DNA of 40,703 nucleotides from an uncultured Fibrobacter sp. (lineage in GTDB: Bacteria; Fibrobacterota; Fibrobacteria; Fibrobacterales; Fibrobacteraceae): contig CAMJNF010000006.1 in NCBI GenBank assembly GCA_946407235.1, positions 1-40,703 of the forward strand, written 5' to 3'. Numbering within the stretch: the stretch's first letter is position 1; each line of letters starts with the position of its first letter. Below the pieces are notes generated by a model that was not told the origin of the DNA, did not search any database, and saw only the letters and a list, made by a program, of their open reading frames with translations. Below are positions 1 to 8,091 of this stretch, piece by piece. Both the position numbers and the translations under genes were made by a program.

Positions 1-130
1 TAACCAGCACCTCGGCTACCAGATCGCCCTTGAGGTGCAGTTCGTCGAAGATTTCAGGAGCGTCGGCATGGGACCAGACCACTCGTTGGTCTTCGGAATC
101 AGTAAGTTTTTGTGCGATATTTATTCTCAA
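1..130 (-). CDS. Hypothetical protein, N-terminal part only (runs off window edge)
   Basis: An open frame on the minus strand starts with a TTG codon at 130 and stays open to the window edge, giving about 43 residues that begin LRINIAQKLTDSEDQ (first residue Met in practice). No family is recognised. The start is chosen because a TACATTTG element lies 9 bases upstream, the same arrangement as in front of pheS at 36711, where TATATTTGTG and a GCCACT leader precede the start codon. No ribosome binding site is visible. The gene is cut by the window, so length and function cannot be judged. A non-coding reading of this stretch is possible but less likely given the matching promoter-start layout. 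Confidence 0.5.
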   Translation of the reverse strand, partial: MRINIAQKLTDSEDQRVVWSHADAPEIFDELHLKGDLVAEVLV

Positions 131-139
131 AGTGGCACA

Positions 140-145
140 AATGTA
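140..145 (-). promoter_or_regulatory. -10 element of the truncated first gene
   Basis: TACATT followed by TG lies 9 bases before a TTG start codon. The spacing and the following GTGCCACT closely match the pheS upstream region, which supports a promoter with a very short leader. Confidence 0.4.
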
Positions 146-246
146 GTAAAACGCTAAAAATGGGTCAAGGTGAGTTTGGTTTTAGGGGGTGATAAACACA
201 ACTAGCTTGTCCCATAACTTGAATTCATGCCGCTATTTTGAATTTG

Positions 247-287
247 AAAAAGGCGGAGCCTGTAATATCGGCAACCGCCCCTTTTTT
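247..287 (-). terminator. Terminator of the PI-PLC-like gene
   Basis: Read on the minus strand, GGCGG and CCGCC form a stem around an 18-base loop, followed by TTTTT. It lies about 15 bases after the stop codon at 302. On the plus strand there is also a T-run after the stem, so it could act in both directions. Confidence 0.6.
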
Positions 288-301
288 ATGCATCAAATGT
301 C

Positions 302-1210
302 TTAGAAAGTATTTTTGTCTATCACCGCTTTTGCAATATTAGCAGTAATAAAATCAAAAATAAGCAAGCCTGTTATGCATTTTCCCTTTTTATTAAGATA
401 GTCGACAACCTTGGGGTTTAAGTAATCGGCATAATCCTCTGGCGTCCATCCTAACAACAATGCACCAGCAGCAGTTCCCGTAGCACTAACATGATTAATT
501 TTCATTTTCAATGAATCTTTGTTATAATCAATATTGCTTTTAATTTCTTTAAGCTTCGTGTCTTCATTTGGAGCACTATAATCATCTTGAGGTACATAAT
601 ATACGGCAGGACTATTAGTGACCTTTCCTCCACTGACCCTGGGGTAATTTACTCCATACATATCAGCATGATTATGGAAAGGATAATCGTTTAAATCGTC
701 CAAAACAACGATTTTTCCTCTGACATCTTTCAGAAGCGGCCAGCAATTTCCCGCTTCAGTGTTTGTATTTGTACCTCTTTTCCAAAGAATACTTTTATAT
801 TTATTAATCAAAGTCACTATTTTACTTTTTTCAACATTTCCTCTTTCATTTTTTATTCTCATTATAACCGTTTCTCTCGACTGTTTACTCAAAAATTCCT
901 TTACAACATCCATAACTTTATACAAGTTATATTCACAATCTAAACCAAACGCATTATCACCATGGCGACCCTGCAAATTATCATTAATTATTCTTATATC
1001 AAGATAACGACATCCATAATTTAACTGAGTCATAAGATCAGCTTTTTGAGTTCGAGCACACCGTTTTTTTTCAGAATCAAGGATATTAGTGTTATTTTCA
1101 TAAACAAATTTGAACGTCAACGAATCATGCGTTCCAGGGATGCTAAGTTTATTGATTGGCGTTTTACTAGCAATATGAGCCATCCATTCACTCATTGGGA
1201 AATTAGCCAT
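302..1210 (-). CDS. Phosphatidylinositol-specific phospholipase C-like protein (PI-PLC X domain)
   Basis: 302 residues, the size of a single-domain bacterial PI-PLC. Family enzymes cleave phosphatidylinositol or its glycan anchors by acid-base catalysis with two histidines. The expected residues are visible: IPGTHDS gives His28-Asp29, GCRYLDIRI gives Arg73, GRHGDN gives His83, and a late aspartate lies in LLIFDF near the C-terminus. No signal peptide or membrane segment is seen, which is unusual for a secreted lipase, so it may act inside the cell or leave by a route not visible here. The start is supported by AAGGAG 8 bases upstream. The gene and its upstream region are clearly more AT-rich than the genes to the right, and it stands alone, which suggests acquisition by transfer. 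Substrate is not determined. Confidence 0.85.
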   Translation of the reverse strand: MANFPMSEWMAHIASKTPINKLSIPGTHDSLTFKFVYENNTNILDSEKKRCARTQKADLMTQLNYGCRYLDIRIINDNLQGRHGDNAFGLDCEYNLYKVMDVVKEFLSKQSRETVIMRIKNERGNVEKSKIVTLINKYKSILWKRGTNTNTEAGNCWPLLKDVRGKIVVLDDLNDYPFHNHADMYGVNYPRVSGGKVTNSPAVYYVPQDDYSAPNEDTKLKEIKSNIDYNKDSLKMKINHVSATGTAAGALLLGWTPEDYADYLNPKVVDYLNKKGKCITGLLIFDFITANIAKAVIDKNTF

Positions 1211-1228
1211 AATAGATACTCCTTATGT

Positions 1229-1287
1229 TTTATGTTATTGTTTCATACAAAGTCCTCATTCAAGGACTAAATTTAAAATAACATAAA
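1229..1287 (-). promoter_or_regulatory. Nested inverted repeats upstream of the PI-PLC-like gene
   Basis: An outer perfect 11-base inverted repeat (TTTATGTTATT at 1229-1239, AATAACATAAA at 1277-1287) encloses a perfect 6-base one (AGTCCT at 1251-1256, AGGACT at 1263-1268). Both lie just upstream of the ribosome binding site. They could be a leader RNA structure or an operator. The function is inferred from position only. Confidence 0.4.
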
Positions 1288-1676
1288 CACTACTTCATTT
1301 AAGATTTACAAGTCTTTTGTAGTAAAAATAAAACTTCCATCACAGTACATACAACTTATTCATTACAACGTATTATAAATTTCATAACAACATATTATTG
1401 TATTTTATTACAACACGTTTTTTTCAAAACAAAAGCAAACGTATTCACACGTTTACGTGTTTTTCATAAAACTCCTACAAAGCAATTTCACTCAGTATAG
1501 ATGTCAACCAGCTCAGAGGCATCTCCGTTCCCAAAAGGACCGAACCAAGCCCCATCACTACCCATCTGTTCAGCATTCAATACTTACCATTATATTATAT
1601 CCGCGAAAAAGCCCCGAGAATCGGCCGCTGCAATTTTGAGTTTCAAAAAAACGTTATTACATTTTGCCCAAGAAAA
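1288..1676. other. AT-rich intergenic region without a supported gene
   Basis: This stretch lies between the divergent PI-PLC-like and glycosyltransferase genes. It holds spaced ACAAC-type direct repeats (1351-1414) and, at its right end, the glycosyltransferase promoter (TACATT at 1658-1663, 13 bases before the ATG). A 60-codon open frame at 1457-1639 has no start context or recognisable sequence and is not called. Confidence 0.5.
1351..1414. repeat. ACAAC-type direct repeats
   Basis: ACAACTTATT (1351), ACAACGTATTAT (1365), ACAACATATTAT (1387) and ACAACACG (1410) lie in the same orientation. The two best copies differ at one base in twelve and are 22 bases apart, about two helical turns, as expected for a protein binding one face of the DNA. 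The role is unknown. Confidence 0.4.
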
Positions 1677-2807
1677 ATGATACTTACGGTTTTGACATAC
1701 GCAGTCATCGGGCTACTTGCGATTTTTGCGTTCTTCTACCTCGGGCTAGAAGTTCGGTTTTACCGTGCTCTCGGACGAGTTCGCGAAGGCGCCGCCGATG
1801 CAGAACCGCTACCGAAAGTGAGCGTCCTGATTGCCGCCCGAAACGAATCCGAAGGTATCCGCGAAACACTTGATTCCGTTTTAGCGCAAGACTATGCGGG
1901 CGAATGGGAAGTCTGGGTTGCAGACGATCGCTCGACGGACGACACCCCGAAGATTCTCGCCGAATACGCAAGCAAATTCGAAAAATTGCACGTTCTTACG
2001 ATAGATTCCCTCCCCGAAGGCGTGAGTCCAAAAAAGCAGGCGCTATCCAAGCTGATTGACGCCTGTAATGGTGAAATCCTCTGCCTCACGGACGCAGACT
2101 GCATCGTGCAGCCTTCCTGGATCAAGGGTATCGTCAAGGAATTTGAACCAGGCATTGAACTTGTCGCAGGGCACTCCTACATCCCGACCGACAGCAAATC
2201 GCCGTTCATCATTTGCATGCAGGCGGTCGAAACACTCATCTACCGCATCGCGGGCACGGCGGGCCTCGCCATGCACCTCCCGCTCACAAGCACAGGCAAC
2301 AACCTCGCCTACCGCAAAAGTTTTTTCAAAAGCGTGAACGGATTCACGGGCGTTATCAAAATTCAAAGCGGGGACGACGACCTGTTGATGCAAAAACTCG
2401 CCGCAGACCGTCCCTGGGCCATGCGCTATTGCATCACGCCCTCCACGTTTGTCACCACAAGCGGCAAGGAAACGCTCAAGGCGCTCTGGGAGCAACGCAA
2501 ACGCTGGGCATCAAAGACTATTTATTACACTCCCAAAATCGTCTTTGTGCTTTCGATGGTATTTTTATTCCTCGTGATGCTCTGCGTGACCGCGGCACTC
2601 TCGATTTTCAGTTTTAAAATATTCGTCGCCACATTGATAGCGTTCTTGTGCAAGAGCGTAGGCGACATGGTTCTCATTATTCGCGGGCTCAAAATATTCA
2701 AGCAGGAGCACCTCCTCAAGTGGTGCATCCCGGTTGAATTCATACATGCCCCCTTCACCGTACTGGCCGTACTGTTCGGACTGTTCGGACGATTCAAGTG
2801 GAAATAA
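1677..2807 (+). CDS. Membrane-bound family 2 glycosyltransferase
   Basis: 376 residues. One N-terminal membrane helix (about 3-23) is followed by a GT-A domain with VSVLIAARNES (48-58), a DDRSTDD nucleotide-binding segment (83-89), the TDAD metal-binding motif (138-141), GDDD with the likely catalytic base (232-235) and QRKRW (273-277). Two or three further helices fill about 286-375. This is the layout of processive-type GT2 enzymes that transfer sugars at the inner membrane from nucleotide-sugar donors. Donor and acceptor cannot be told. The stop lies 2 bases before the topoisomerase ATG, so the two are probably cotranscribed. A TACATTTT element 13 bases before the ATG is the likely promoter. 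Confidence 0.85.
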   Translation: MILTVLTYAVIGLLAIFAFFYLGLEVRFYRALGRVREGAADAEPLPKVSVLIAARNESEGIRETLDSVLAQDYAGEWEVWVADDRSTDDTPKILAEYASKFEKLHVLTIDSLPEGVSPKKQALSKLIDACNGEILCLTDADCIVQPSWIKGIVKEFEPGIELVAGHSYIPTDSKSPFIICMQAVETLIYRIAGTAGLAMHLPLTSTGNNLAYRKSFFKSVNGFTGVIKIQSGDDDLLMQKLAADRPWAMRYCITPSTFVTTSGKETLKALWEQRKRWASKTIYYTPKIVFVLSMVFLFLVMLCVTAALSIFSFKIFVATLIAFLCKSVGDMVLIIRGLKIFKQEHLLKWCIPVEFIHAPFTVLAVLFGLFGRFKWK

Positions 2808-2809
2808 AA

Positions 2810-5338
2810 ATGGCAACGACTAAAACAACAACGAAGGCGACAACAAAAACCACTACAAAGAAGACCGCCACCAAGACAGCTAAAGCTGCAAAACCGGTTG
2901 CAGAGGGCAAGACCCTTATTATCGCAGAAAAACCGAGCGTAGCAGCAGACTTGGTCAAAGTACTCGGCGCCAAGACATTCAAAAAAGAAACAGCCTATTA
3001 CGAAAGCGACACGACCATCGTTAGCCATGCGATAGGTCATCTCGTAGGTATCGCCGACCCGAAAGATATTGACGAACGCTACAAGGCATGGGACATGAAG
3101 ACGCTCCCCATGCTCCCCGAAAAGTTCCCACTCGTTGCTCTCCCCACCACTAGAGGCCACCTCAGTGCACTCGGCAAGCTCATCAAGCGCAAAGACGTCA
3201 CGACGATCATAAACGCGTGCGATGCTGGCCGCGAAGGTGAACTGATTTTCTACTACATCGTGGATTATATTCTCAAGGGGAACTTCAAGGGCAAGACTTT
3301 CAAGCGCTTGTGGATGCAGAGCATGACGCCAGCCGCCATCAAGGATGCCTTTGAACACCTCCGCACCGAAGAAGACATGGTGAACTTGAGGAACGCCGCC
3401 CTCTGCCGTAGCGAAGCCGACTGGCTTGTAGGCATGAACGGAAGCCGCGGCCTCACCGCGTACAACAGCTCGATGGGCGGATTCCAGATTACACCGTGCG
3501 GCCGCGTGCAGACCCCGACGCTTGCCATTATCGTGAAGCGCGAAGAAGAACGCAACCGCTTTGTCCCGCAAAAGTTCTGGACCATCGAAGCCTCGTTCGA
3601 TAACGCAGGCGCAGGCTACCAAGGCAAGTGGTTCGCCGTTGACAAAGAAAACGGCAAGGACCGCATCAAGCAGATTTTTGACGAAACCCGCGCACAGGAA
3701 ATTCTCGCCAAGTGCAAGGGCAAGACCGGCACCATCGAAGAGACCACCGCCCCGAGCCTGCAGAAGTGCGGCCAGCTCTATGACCTCACCACGCTCCAGC
3801 GCGAAGCGAACAACCGCTTTGGCTTCAGTGCCAAGACAACGCTTTCCATTGCGCAATCGCTTTACGAACATTACAAGGCGACCACTTATCCGCGTACCGA
3901 TAGCCGTTGCTTGCCCGAAGACTACGTTGCTCCGGTAAAGGCAACGCTCGGCAAGATTGAAGGCCCGCTCGCCAAGTTCGCCCAAGAAGCTCTCGACAAG
4001 AACTACGTAAAGCGCACGCCGAAGGTCTTTGACAACTCGAAGATTTCGGACCACTTCGCCATTATCCCGACAGGCGTTGTGCCGAAGGGACTCTCCGAAG
4101 CTGAAGAAAAAATCTACACGATGATTTGCCAGCGCTTTATCGCGGTGTTCTTCCCGCCAGCGCAGTACTTGAACACGACCCGCATCACGACTGTCGAAAA
4201 CGAGACATTCATCACCGAAGGCAAGATTCTCGTGGACCCGGGATTCAAGGCTATTTACGGCAAGGAATCCGATGAAGAATCGAACATCCCGAAGCTGAAT
4301 GGCAACACCGCCAAGACGCTTGAAATCGCCGCGAAGGAAGACTTCACCAAGCCGCCTGCACACTACACCGAAAGCACGCTTCTCTCGATGATGGAAAGTG
4401 CAGGTAAACTCGTGGAAGACGACGAACTCCGCGACGCCATGAAGGAACGCGGCCTCGGAACGCCAGCCACACGCGCCGCCATCATAGAAAAGCTCGTCAG
4501 CGACAAGTACGTTGTCCGCGACGGCAAGGAAATGATCCCGACCGCAAAGGCATTCGACCTTATCAAGGTCCTCTCCGCCATGAACTGCGAAGCCCTCACC
4601 AGCCCGGAACTCACCGGCGAATGGGAATACAAGATGGACCTCATCTCGAAGGGCAAGGAATCTCGCGAAACGTTCATGAACGGCATCGTCGAAATGACAA
4701 AGACGATGGTGAAAAACATCAAGGGATTCAAGGAAGAAAGCACGACTGACGAAGCAAGCTTCAGCCCTGTGAACGGCAAGAAGGTTTTCGAAACAGTCAG
4801 CCGCTATACCACCGAAGACGGCATCGTCATCCGCAAGATTGTGGGCGGCAAGCACCTCACTGAAAGCGAAATTGTCGAGCTTTTGACCAAGCGCAAAATC
4901 GGCCCATTGACCGGATTCCGCAGCAAGAAGGGCGCCGAATTCTCGGCCGTTCTCATCATCAACGACGAAAATAAAGTTGAATTCGTCTTTGAAGAGAAAC
5001 CCGAAGAAATCGAACTCGGTGAAGTTATCGGCAAGTCTCCGGTAGATGGTTCAGATGTTTACGAAACGCTCACGGGCTACGTCTCCGAAAGCTACGTGAA
5101 GAAGGAACCGAGCGGCATCACGCTCCCGAAGATCCTCCTCGGCAAGGAACTCCCGCTTGACGAAATCAAGAAACTTCTCGCCGGCGAAAAGACGTCGCTT
5201 ATCAAGGGTTTCCGCAGCAACAAGACTCGTCGCCTGTTCGACGCTTACCTCACTCTCGTGAAGGGCAAGCTCAAGTTCGAATTTCCGCCACGCGAATTCA
5301 AGCCGCGCCGATTTGCGAAAAAGAAAAGTGAAGAATAA
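2810..5338 (+). CDS. topB: DNA topoisomerase III (type IA)
   Basis: 842 residues from the ATG; a GTG four codons earlier overlaps the preceding gene and is less likely. Type IA topoisomerases relax negative supercoils and resolve DNA intermediates by cutting one strand through a tyrosine. The toprim domain starts at LIIAEKPSVA (about 36-45), DAGREGE carries the acidic metal ligands, and the active-site tyrosine is Tyr360 in TTYPRTDSR. The C-terminus has two copies of a non-zinc repeat (from about 650 and 741), each starting near SPV-GK/SDV and ending in GFRS, like the C-terminal repeat domain of TopB-type enzymes. The first 30 residues are an unusual Lys/Thr/Ala-only tail, possibly a DNA-binding extension. 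Confidence 0.93.
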   Translation: MATTKTTTKATTKTTTKKTATKTAKAAKPVAEGKTLIIAEKPSVAADLVKVLGAKTFKKETAYYESDTTIVSHAIGHLVGIADPKDIDERYKAWDMKTLPMLPEKFPLVALPTTRGHLSALGKLIKRKDVTTIINACDAGREGELIFYYIVDYILKGNFKGKTFKRLWMQSMTPAAIKDAFEHLRTEEDMVNLRNAALCRSEADWLVGMNGSRGLTAYNSSMGGFQITPCGRVQTPTLAIIVKREEERNRFVPQKFWTIEASFDNAGAGYQGKWFAVDKENGKDRIKQIFDETRAQEILAKCKGKTGTIEETTAPSLQKCGQLYDLTTLQREANNRFGFSAKTTLSIAQSLYEHYKATTYPRTDSRCLPEDYVAPVKATLGKIEGPLAKFAQEALDKNYVKRTPKVFDNSKISDHFAIIPTGVVPKGLSEAEEKIYTMICQRFIAVFFPPAQYLNTTRITTVENETFITEGKILVDPGFKAIYGKESDEESNIPKLNGNTAKTLEIAAKEDFTKPPAHYTESTLLSMMESAGKLVEDDELRDAMKERGLGTPATRAAIIEKLVSDKYVVRDGKEMIPTAKAFDLIKVLSAMNCEALTSPELTGEWEYKMDLISKGKESRETFMNGIVEMTKTMVKNIKGFKEESTTDEASFSPVNGKKVFETVSRYTTEDGIVIRKIVGGKHLTESEIVELLTKRKIGPLTGFRSKKGAEFSAVLIINDENKVEFVFEEKPEEIELGEVIGKSPVDGSDVYETLTGYVSESYVKKEPSGITLPKILLGKELPLDEIKKLLAGEKTSLIKGFRSNKTRRLFDAYLTLVKGKLKFEFPPREFKPRRFAKKKSEE

Positions 5339-5342
5339 TTAG

Positions 5343-5419
5343 TTAGCAGAACTTAGCCCGCTCCGCTCTTAGAACTTAGTTATTTTCTTTTAGATAAAAG
5401 TGAGTGTCCTAAGTTCTAA
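5343..5419. repeat. TTAG-rich dispersed repeat with perfect inverted arms
   Basis: TTAGAACTTAG (5369-5379) and CTAAGTTCTAA (5409-5419) are a perfect 11-base inverted repeat around a 29-base AT-rich loop. The left part (GTTAGCAGAACTTAG) closely matches the spacer after the GH3 gene (GTTAGCAGGACTTAG near 6750). It fills the topB-GH3 spacer and could fold as a terminator-like hairpin, though no T-run follows it directly. Confidence 0.5.
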
Positions 5420-5430
5420 GTTTCAGACCC

Positions 5431-6726
5431 ATGCCTTTAAGACTTTTACTTACACTAGCTCTTTTCGCAGTTTGCACAGTCTTTGCGCAAGATTACCAAA
5501 TCGACCGGTACATACCTGAATCGAGTTCTTCCGAAGTTTCGATGTACGTGATGGTATCATCGTCAAGCGAGCAGCAGATGACACCAGCCGTGACCAGTTC
5601 GTCGGCGACTCTTGCAACCTCAAGCTCTTCCGCGAATTTCGTCGCCGAGAGCTCGTCCGCGAAAACCAAGCCAAATCCGTACAACTTGCCCGACGAACTC
5701 ATGCCGTTGTGGGATTCCATGTCCATGCGTCAAAAGGCAGCACAGATGATCATGGTGTATCTCACGACTCCAGAATTCATCATCGACAATGAAATCGGAG
5801 GCGTACTCATCACAGGCAAGCACCTCCGTTCTGCGAATCTCTACTTGCAGCAAATGAGCACCATCGATTCCAATTTAAAAATACCGCTACTTGTCGCTAC
5901 AGACCAAGAAGGCGGAATAGTCAATCGTCTCGCCTCTTATTCCGACCAATGGCGTTCCACCCCAAGTGCCCTCGAAATGCGACACATGGACGTAAGCAAA
6001 ATCCAATCCTTCGCCATCAAGGCCGGCAAAGCGCTAAAAGACCTCAAAATCAACATGAACCTTGCGCCAGTGCTCGACCCGTCCAAAGACCACCGCGACA
6101 AGAACTCCTTCATGGAAGAAAGCCGCCGTTCCTGGGGTAACGACACTACAAACGCATACAAAGTAAGGGAATTTGTCAAGGGGATGCGCAAAAGCAAAAT
6201 CGTCTGCGTTTCCAAGCACTTCCCCGGTTACGACTCCTGGACAAACAGCGACCACCAAATATCCATCAGCACCTCGCCCAAGGAAACCATCCTAAAGAAC
6301 GTCAGTTTTTTCAAGACTCTCGCCAAGGACATCCCCGTCACCATGATGTCGAGCGTGCAGTTCATGCGCATATCGAACCGCCCCGCAGTCTTCGACAAGA
6401 ACATCGTCAAGATGGCCCGGCAATACGCCCCCGACATGGTCATGCTCACAGACGACCTCTGGGGTACATCGCTTCGCGCCTGGGCCAGCGGCAAAACGCA
6501 AATTCCGCCGCATAAGAATTATCCCGATAAAGATTTCAAGCGACTCATCACATCAGTCATTGATGCCGGCAACGACATCCTCATGATTTCTTACACGTCC
6601 AAAGCAAAGGACATGCTCAACATCATGATGAAGCTCTGCGAAAATAATTCGAAATACACGCAACGCATCGAAGAATCGGCGGCACGTATTTTGAAACTGA
6701 AATATAAAATGGGGTTAATAAAGTAG
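5431..6726 (+). CDS. Exported glycoside hydrolase family 3 protein (NagZ-like N-acetylhexosaminidase)
   Basis: 431 residues. A signal peptide (about 1-19, ending VFA) is followed by a serine-rich linker (about 30-75) and a GH3 domain. Family motifs visible are ATDQEGG, LAPVLDP, KHFPG from Lys262, and LTDDL with the likely nucleophile Asp341. NagZ-type enzymes release N-acetylglucosamine from peptidoglycan fragments. The KHFPG motif is followed by YDSWTNSDH where NagZ has HGDTxxDSH, so the catalytic loop is altered but keeps an Asp-His pair. Export and the serine linker suggest a periplasmic or surface location. The exact substrate is uncertain; another beta-glycosidase activity is possible. 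Confidence 0.8.
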   Translation: MPLRLLLTLALFAVCTVFAQDYQIDRYIPESSSSEVSMYVMVSSSSEQQMTPAVTSSSATLATSSSSANFVAESSSAKTKPNPYNLPDELMPLWDSMSMRQKAAQMIMVYLTTPEFIIDNEIGGVLITGKHLRSANLYLQQMSTIDSNLKIPLLVATDQEGGIVNRLASYSDQWRSTPSALEMRHMDVSKIQSFAIKAGKALKDLKINMNLAPVLDPSKDHRDKNSFMEESRRSWGNDTTNAYKVREFVKGMRKSKIVCVSKHFPGYDSWTNSDHQISISTSPKETILKNVSFFKTLAKDIPVTMMSSVQFMRISNRPAVFDKNIVKMARQYAPDMVMLTDDLWGTSLRAWASGKTQIPPHKNYPDKDFKRLITSVIDAGNDILMISYTSKAKDMLNIMMKLCENNSKYTQRIEESAARILKLKYKMGLIK

Positions 6727-6770
6727 GCAGTAGATAGTAGGCGGTAGGAAGTTAGCAGGACTTAGAGGCA
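6724..6770. repeat. TTAG-rich dispersed repeat in a convergent spacer
   Basis: The 45-base gap between the convergent GH3 and exonuclease genes is GGCAGTAGATAGTAGG followed by GTTAGCAGGACTTAG. The first half resembles 32974 onward (GGCAGTAGACAGTGG) and the second half resembles 5343 onward. No obvious terminator is visible. Confidence 0.45.
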
Positions 6771-6771
6771 A

Positions 6772-7338
6772 CTACCCACCAACCGCTTGCTTTTTCGTAT
6801 TCGACAAGTTCACCACATTTTTCATAACGCCAGCCTCGCCCACTTTTTCAAGTGCAGCTTTCAAAATAGCAGCTGCGGCCATCGTATCGTCTAACGCGCG
6901 GTGGTGATTAAAATCCGGGAGTCCTAACGATTCCGTAAGTTTGTGCAAACTGTAGCTTGGCTGTCCCGGGAAAACACGCCTTGCAAGCTTTACCGTACAA
7001 AGTCTTGGGGGATTAAACTTGATGCAGCAGCGCTTCAATTCTGCAGTCATGAATTTGTTATCGAACTGCACATTGTGCGCCACAAAAATGCGATCTTGCA
7101 AAAGCTCAGCCACATGTTCGGCGATCACACCAAATTGCGGTTGACCATCGACCATTTCATCGGTAATTCCCGTCAGTTCACGCACAAACGGGGTTATCGG
7201 CTGCCCGGGGTCCACAAGCGAGTGGTACGTTTCAACAATTTCGGAACCGTCCATCAGGGCGATTCCGATTTCCATTATTCTGTTATCTTCACCATGTCCG
7301 CCGGTCGTTTCGAGATCGACTACCGCAAATTTTAGCAA
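6772..7338 (-). CDS. DnaQ-like 3'-5' exonuclease
   Basis: 188 residues, a single DEDDh exonuclease domain. The catalytic residues are all present: Asp8 and Glu10 in VVDLETTG, Asp93 in HNVQFD, and His146/Asp151 in HHRALDD. Such proteins are the proofreading subunit of DNA polymerase III or stand-alone exonucleases; which of these applies cannot be told. The start is a TTG, because no in-frame ATG precedes the first catalytic strand. AGGT upstream overlaps the stop codon of the preceding gene, which ends 6 bases before, so the two genes are translationally close and probably cotranscribed. The gene converges with the GH3 gene. Confidence 0.85.
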   Translation of the reverse strand: MLKFAVVDLETTGGHGEDNRIMEIGIALMDGSEIVETYHSLVDPGQPITPFVRELTGITDEMVDGQPQFGVIAEHVAELLQDRIFVAHNVQFDNKFMTAELKRCCIKFNPPRLCTVKLARRVFPGQPSYSLHKLTESLGLPDFNHHRALDDTMAAAAILKAALEKVGEAGVMKNVVNLSNTKKQAVGG

Positions 7339-7344
7339 TGCAAT

Positions 7345-7932
7345 TTACCTAACGGGGATATCGATATCAAGCGTTTCCATCCCATCGCGAGCTTGTACAC
7401 GAGCAAGCATCACGTTGGACTTGGGGTGCCCGTAAACAGGGACGACCATCAAATTGGAAACGCCTCTCTGTTCACTCGGAACCGCTTCGGTATCGTAAGC
7501 TGTTTTCGTAAATATAGGTTTCTTGCCTCCATCATACAAGGAATACGTCAACTTACGAGGCATTCCCTTCTTGATTTGAGACGTTTTCACCTGGAAATAG
7601 ATATAGCCGCCCTTCGGTACAGTTCTTAAGCTGTCACGGATTTCTTCTTCGGTCGCAAAAGCGGCTTCCATGGCAAGGCGCAAATTCTTACGCACCATTT
7701 CCGGCTTTTCATATTCAACCATCACGTTAAACTTCGCATCTTCAGGGATTGCGCTCGGGCGCACATCGCGAATTTTGCTGTTGTTCTGGTGATATTCCCA
7801 GCGACCATTATCGTGCAAGATAACCGTCGAGCCGTTCGAGGCCATGGCGACAACATCTGCTGCAGATGCATTTGCTGCGCACGCCAAGAAAAGAGCCACG
7901 CAGGCTCTAGAAAGAATTCTCATTCCACCCAT
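7345..7932 (-). CDS. Exported protein of unknown function (SH3-like/DUF3157-like N-terminus)
   Basis: 195 residues from the chosen ATG, with a signal peptide (MGGMRILSRACVALFLACAA, cleavage near ANASA). The start at 7932 has GGAG 5 bases upstream; longer frames to 8007 run through the promoter. The segment STVILHDNGRWEYH resembles short periplasmic proteins that carry a strand ending in DGxWEY (DUF3157-like); this is a weak resemblance. The C-terminal part is predicted beta-rich and ends DIDIPVR. A TATATTATG element about 40 bases upstream is the probable promoter. The exonuclease follows after 6 bases, but no functional link between the two is evident. Confidence 0.65.
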   Translation of the reverse strand: MGGMRILSRACVALFLACAANASAADVVAMASNGSTVILHDNGRWEYHQNNSKIRDVRPSAIPEDAKFNVMVEYEKPEMVRKNLRLAMEAAFATEEEIRDSLRTVPKGGYIYFQVKTSQIKKGMPRKLTYSLYDGGKKPIFTKTAYDTEAVPSEQRGVSNLMVVPVYGHPKSNVMLARVQARDGMETLDIDIPVR

Positions 7933-8060
7933 AAATACTCCGTTTTTTAAACATCCCATTACCCCCATAATATATACCAACAAAAGTAAATCAAACGAAA
8001 AAATCAAATAAATATCATTTTTAACGGCAAACTTGTGACTTTACTAACATTTTTACAACC

Positions 8061-8066
8061 TATATT
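8061..8066 (+). promoter_or_regulatory. -10 element of gluQ
   Basis: TATATTTG lies 25 bases before the chosen gluQ ATG and only 4 bases before an upstream in-frame ATG at 8071. Transcription would begin around 8073, which favours the 8092 start. Confidence 0.5.
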
Positions 8067-8091
8067 TGCGATGTACCTCACATTACAAACT

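Noticed and set aside
1457-1639. 60-codon plus-strand frame in the AT-rich spacer
   Set aside because: No ribosome binding site, no hydrophobic or domain pattern, and it ends close to the glycosyltransferase promoter.
2525-4855. 776-codon open frame on the minus strand
   Set aside because: It lies opposite topB, whose plus-strand product has complete family motifs. The antisense product has no recognisable domain and its openness follows from codon bias in topB.
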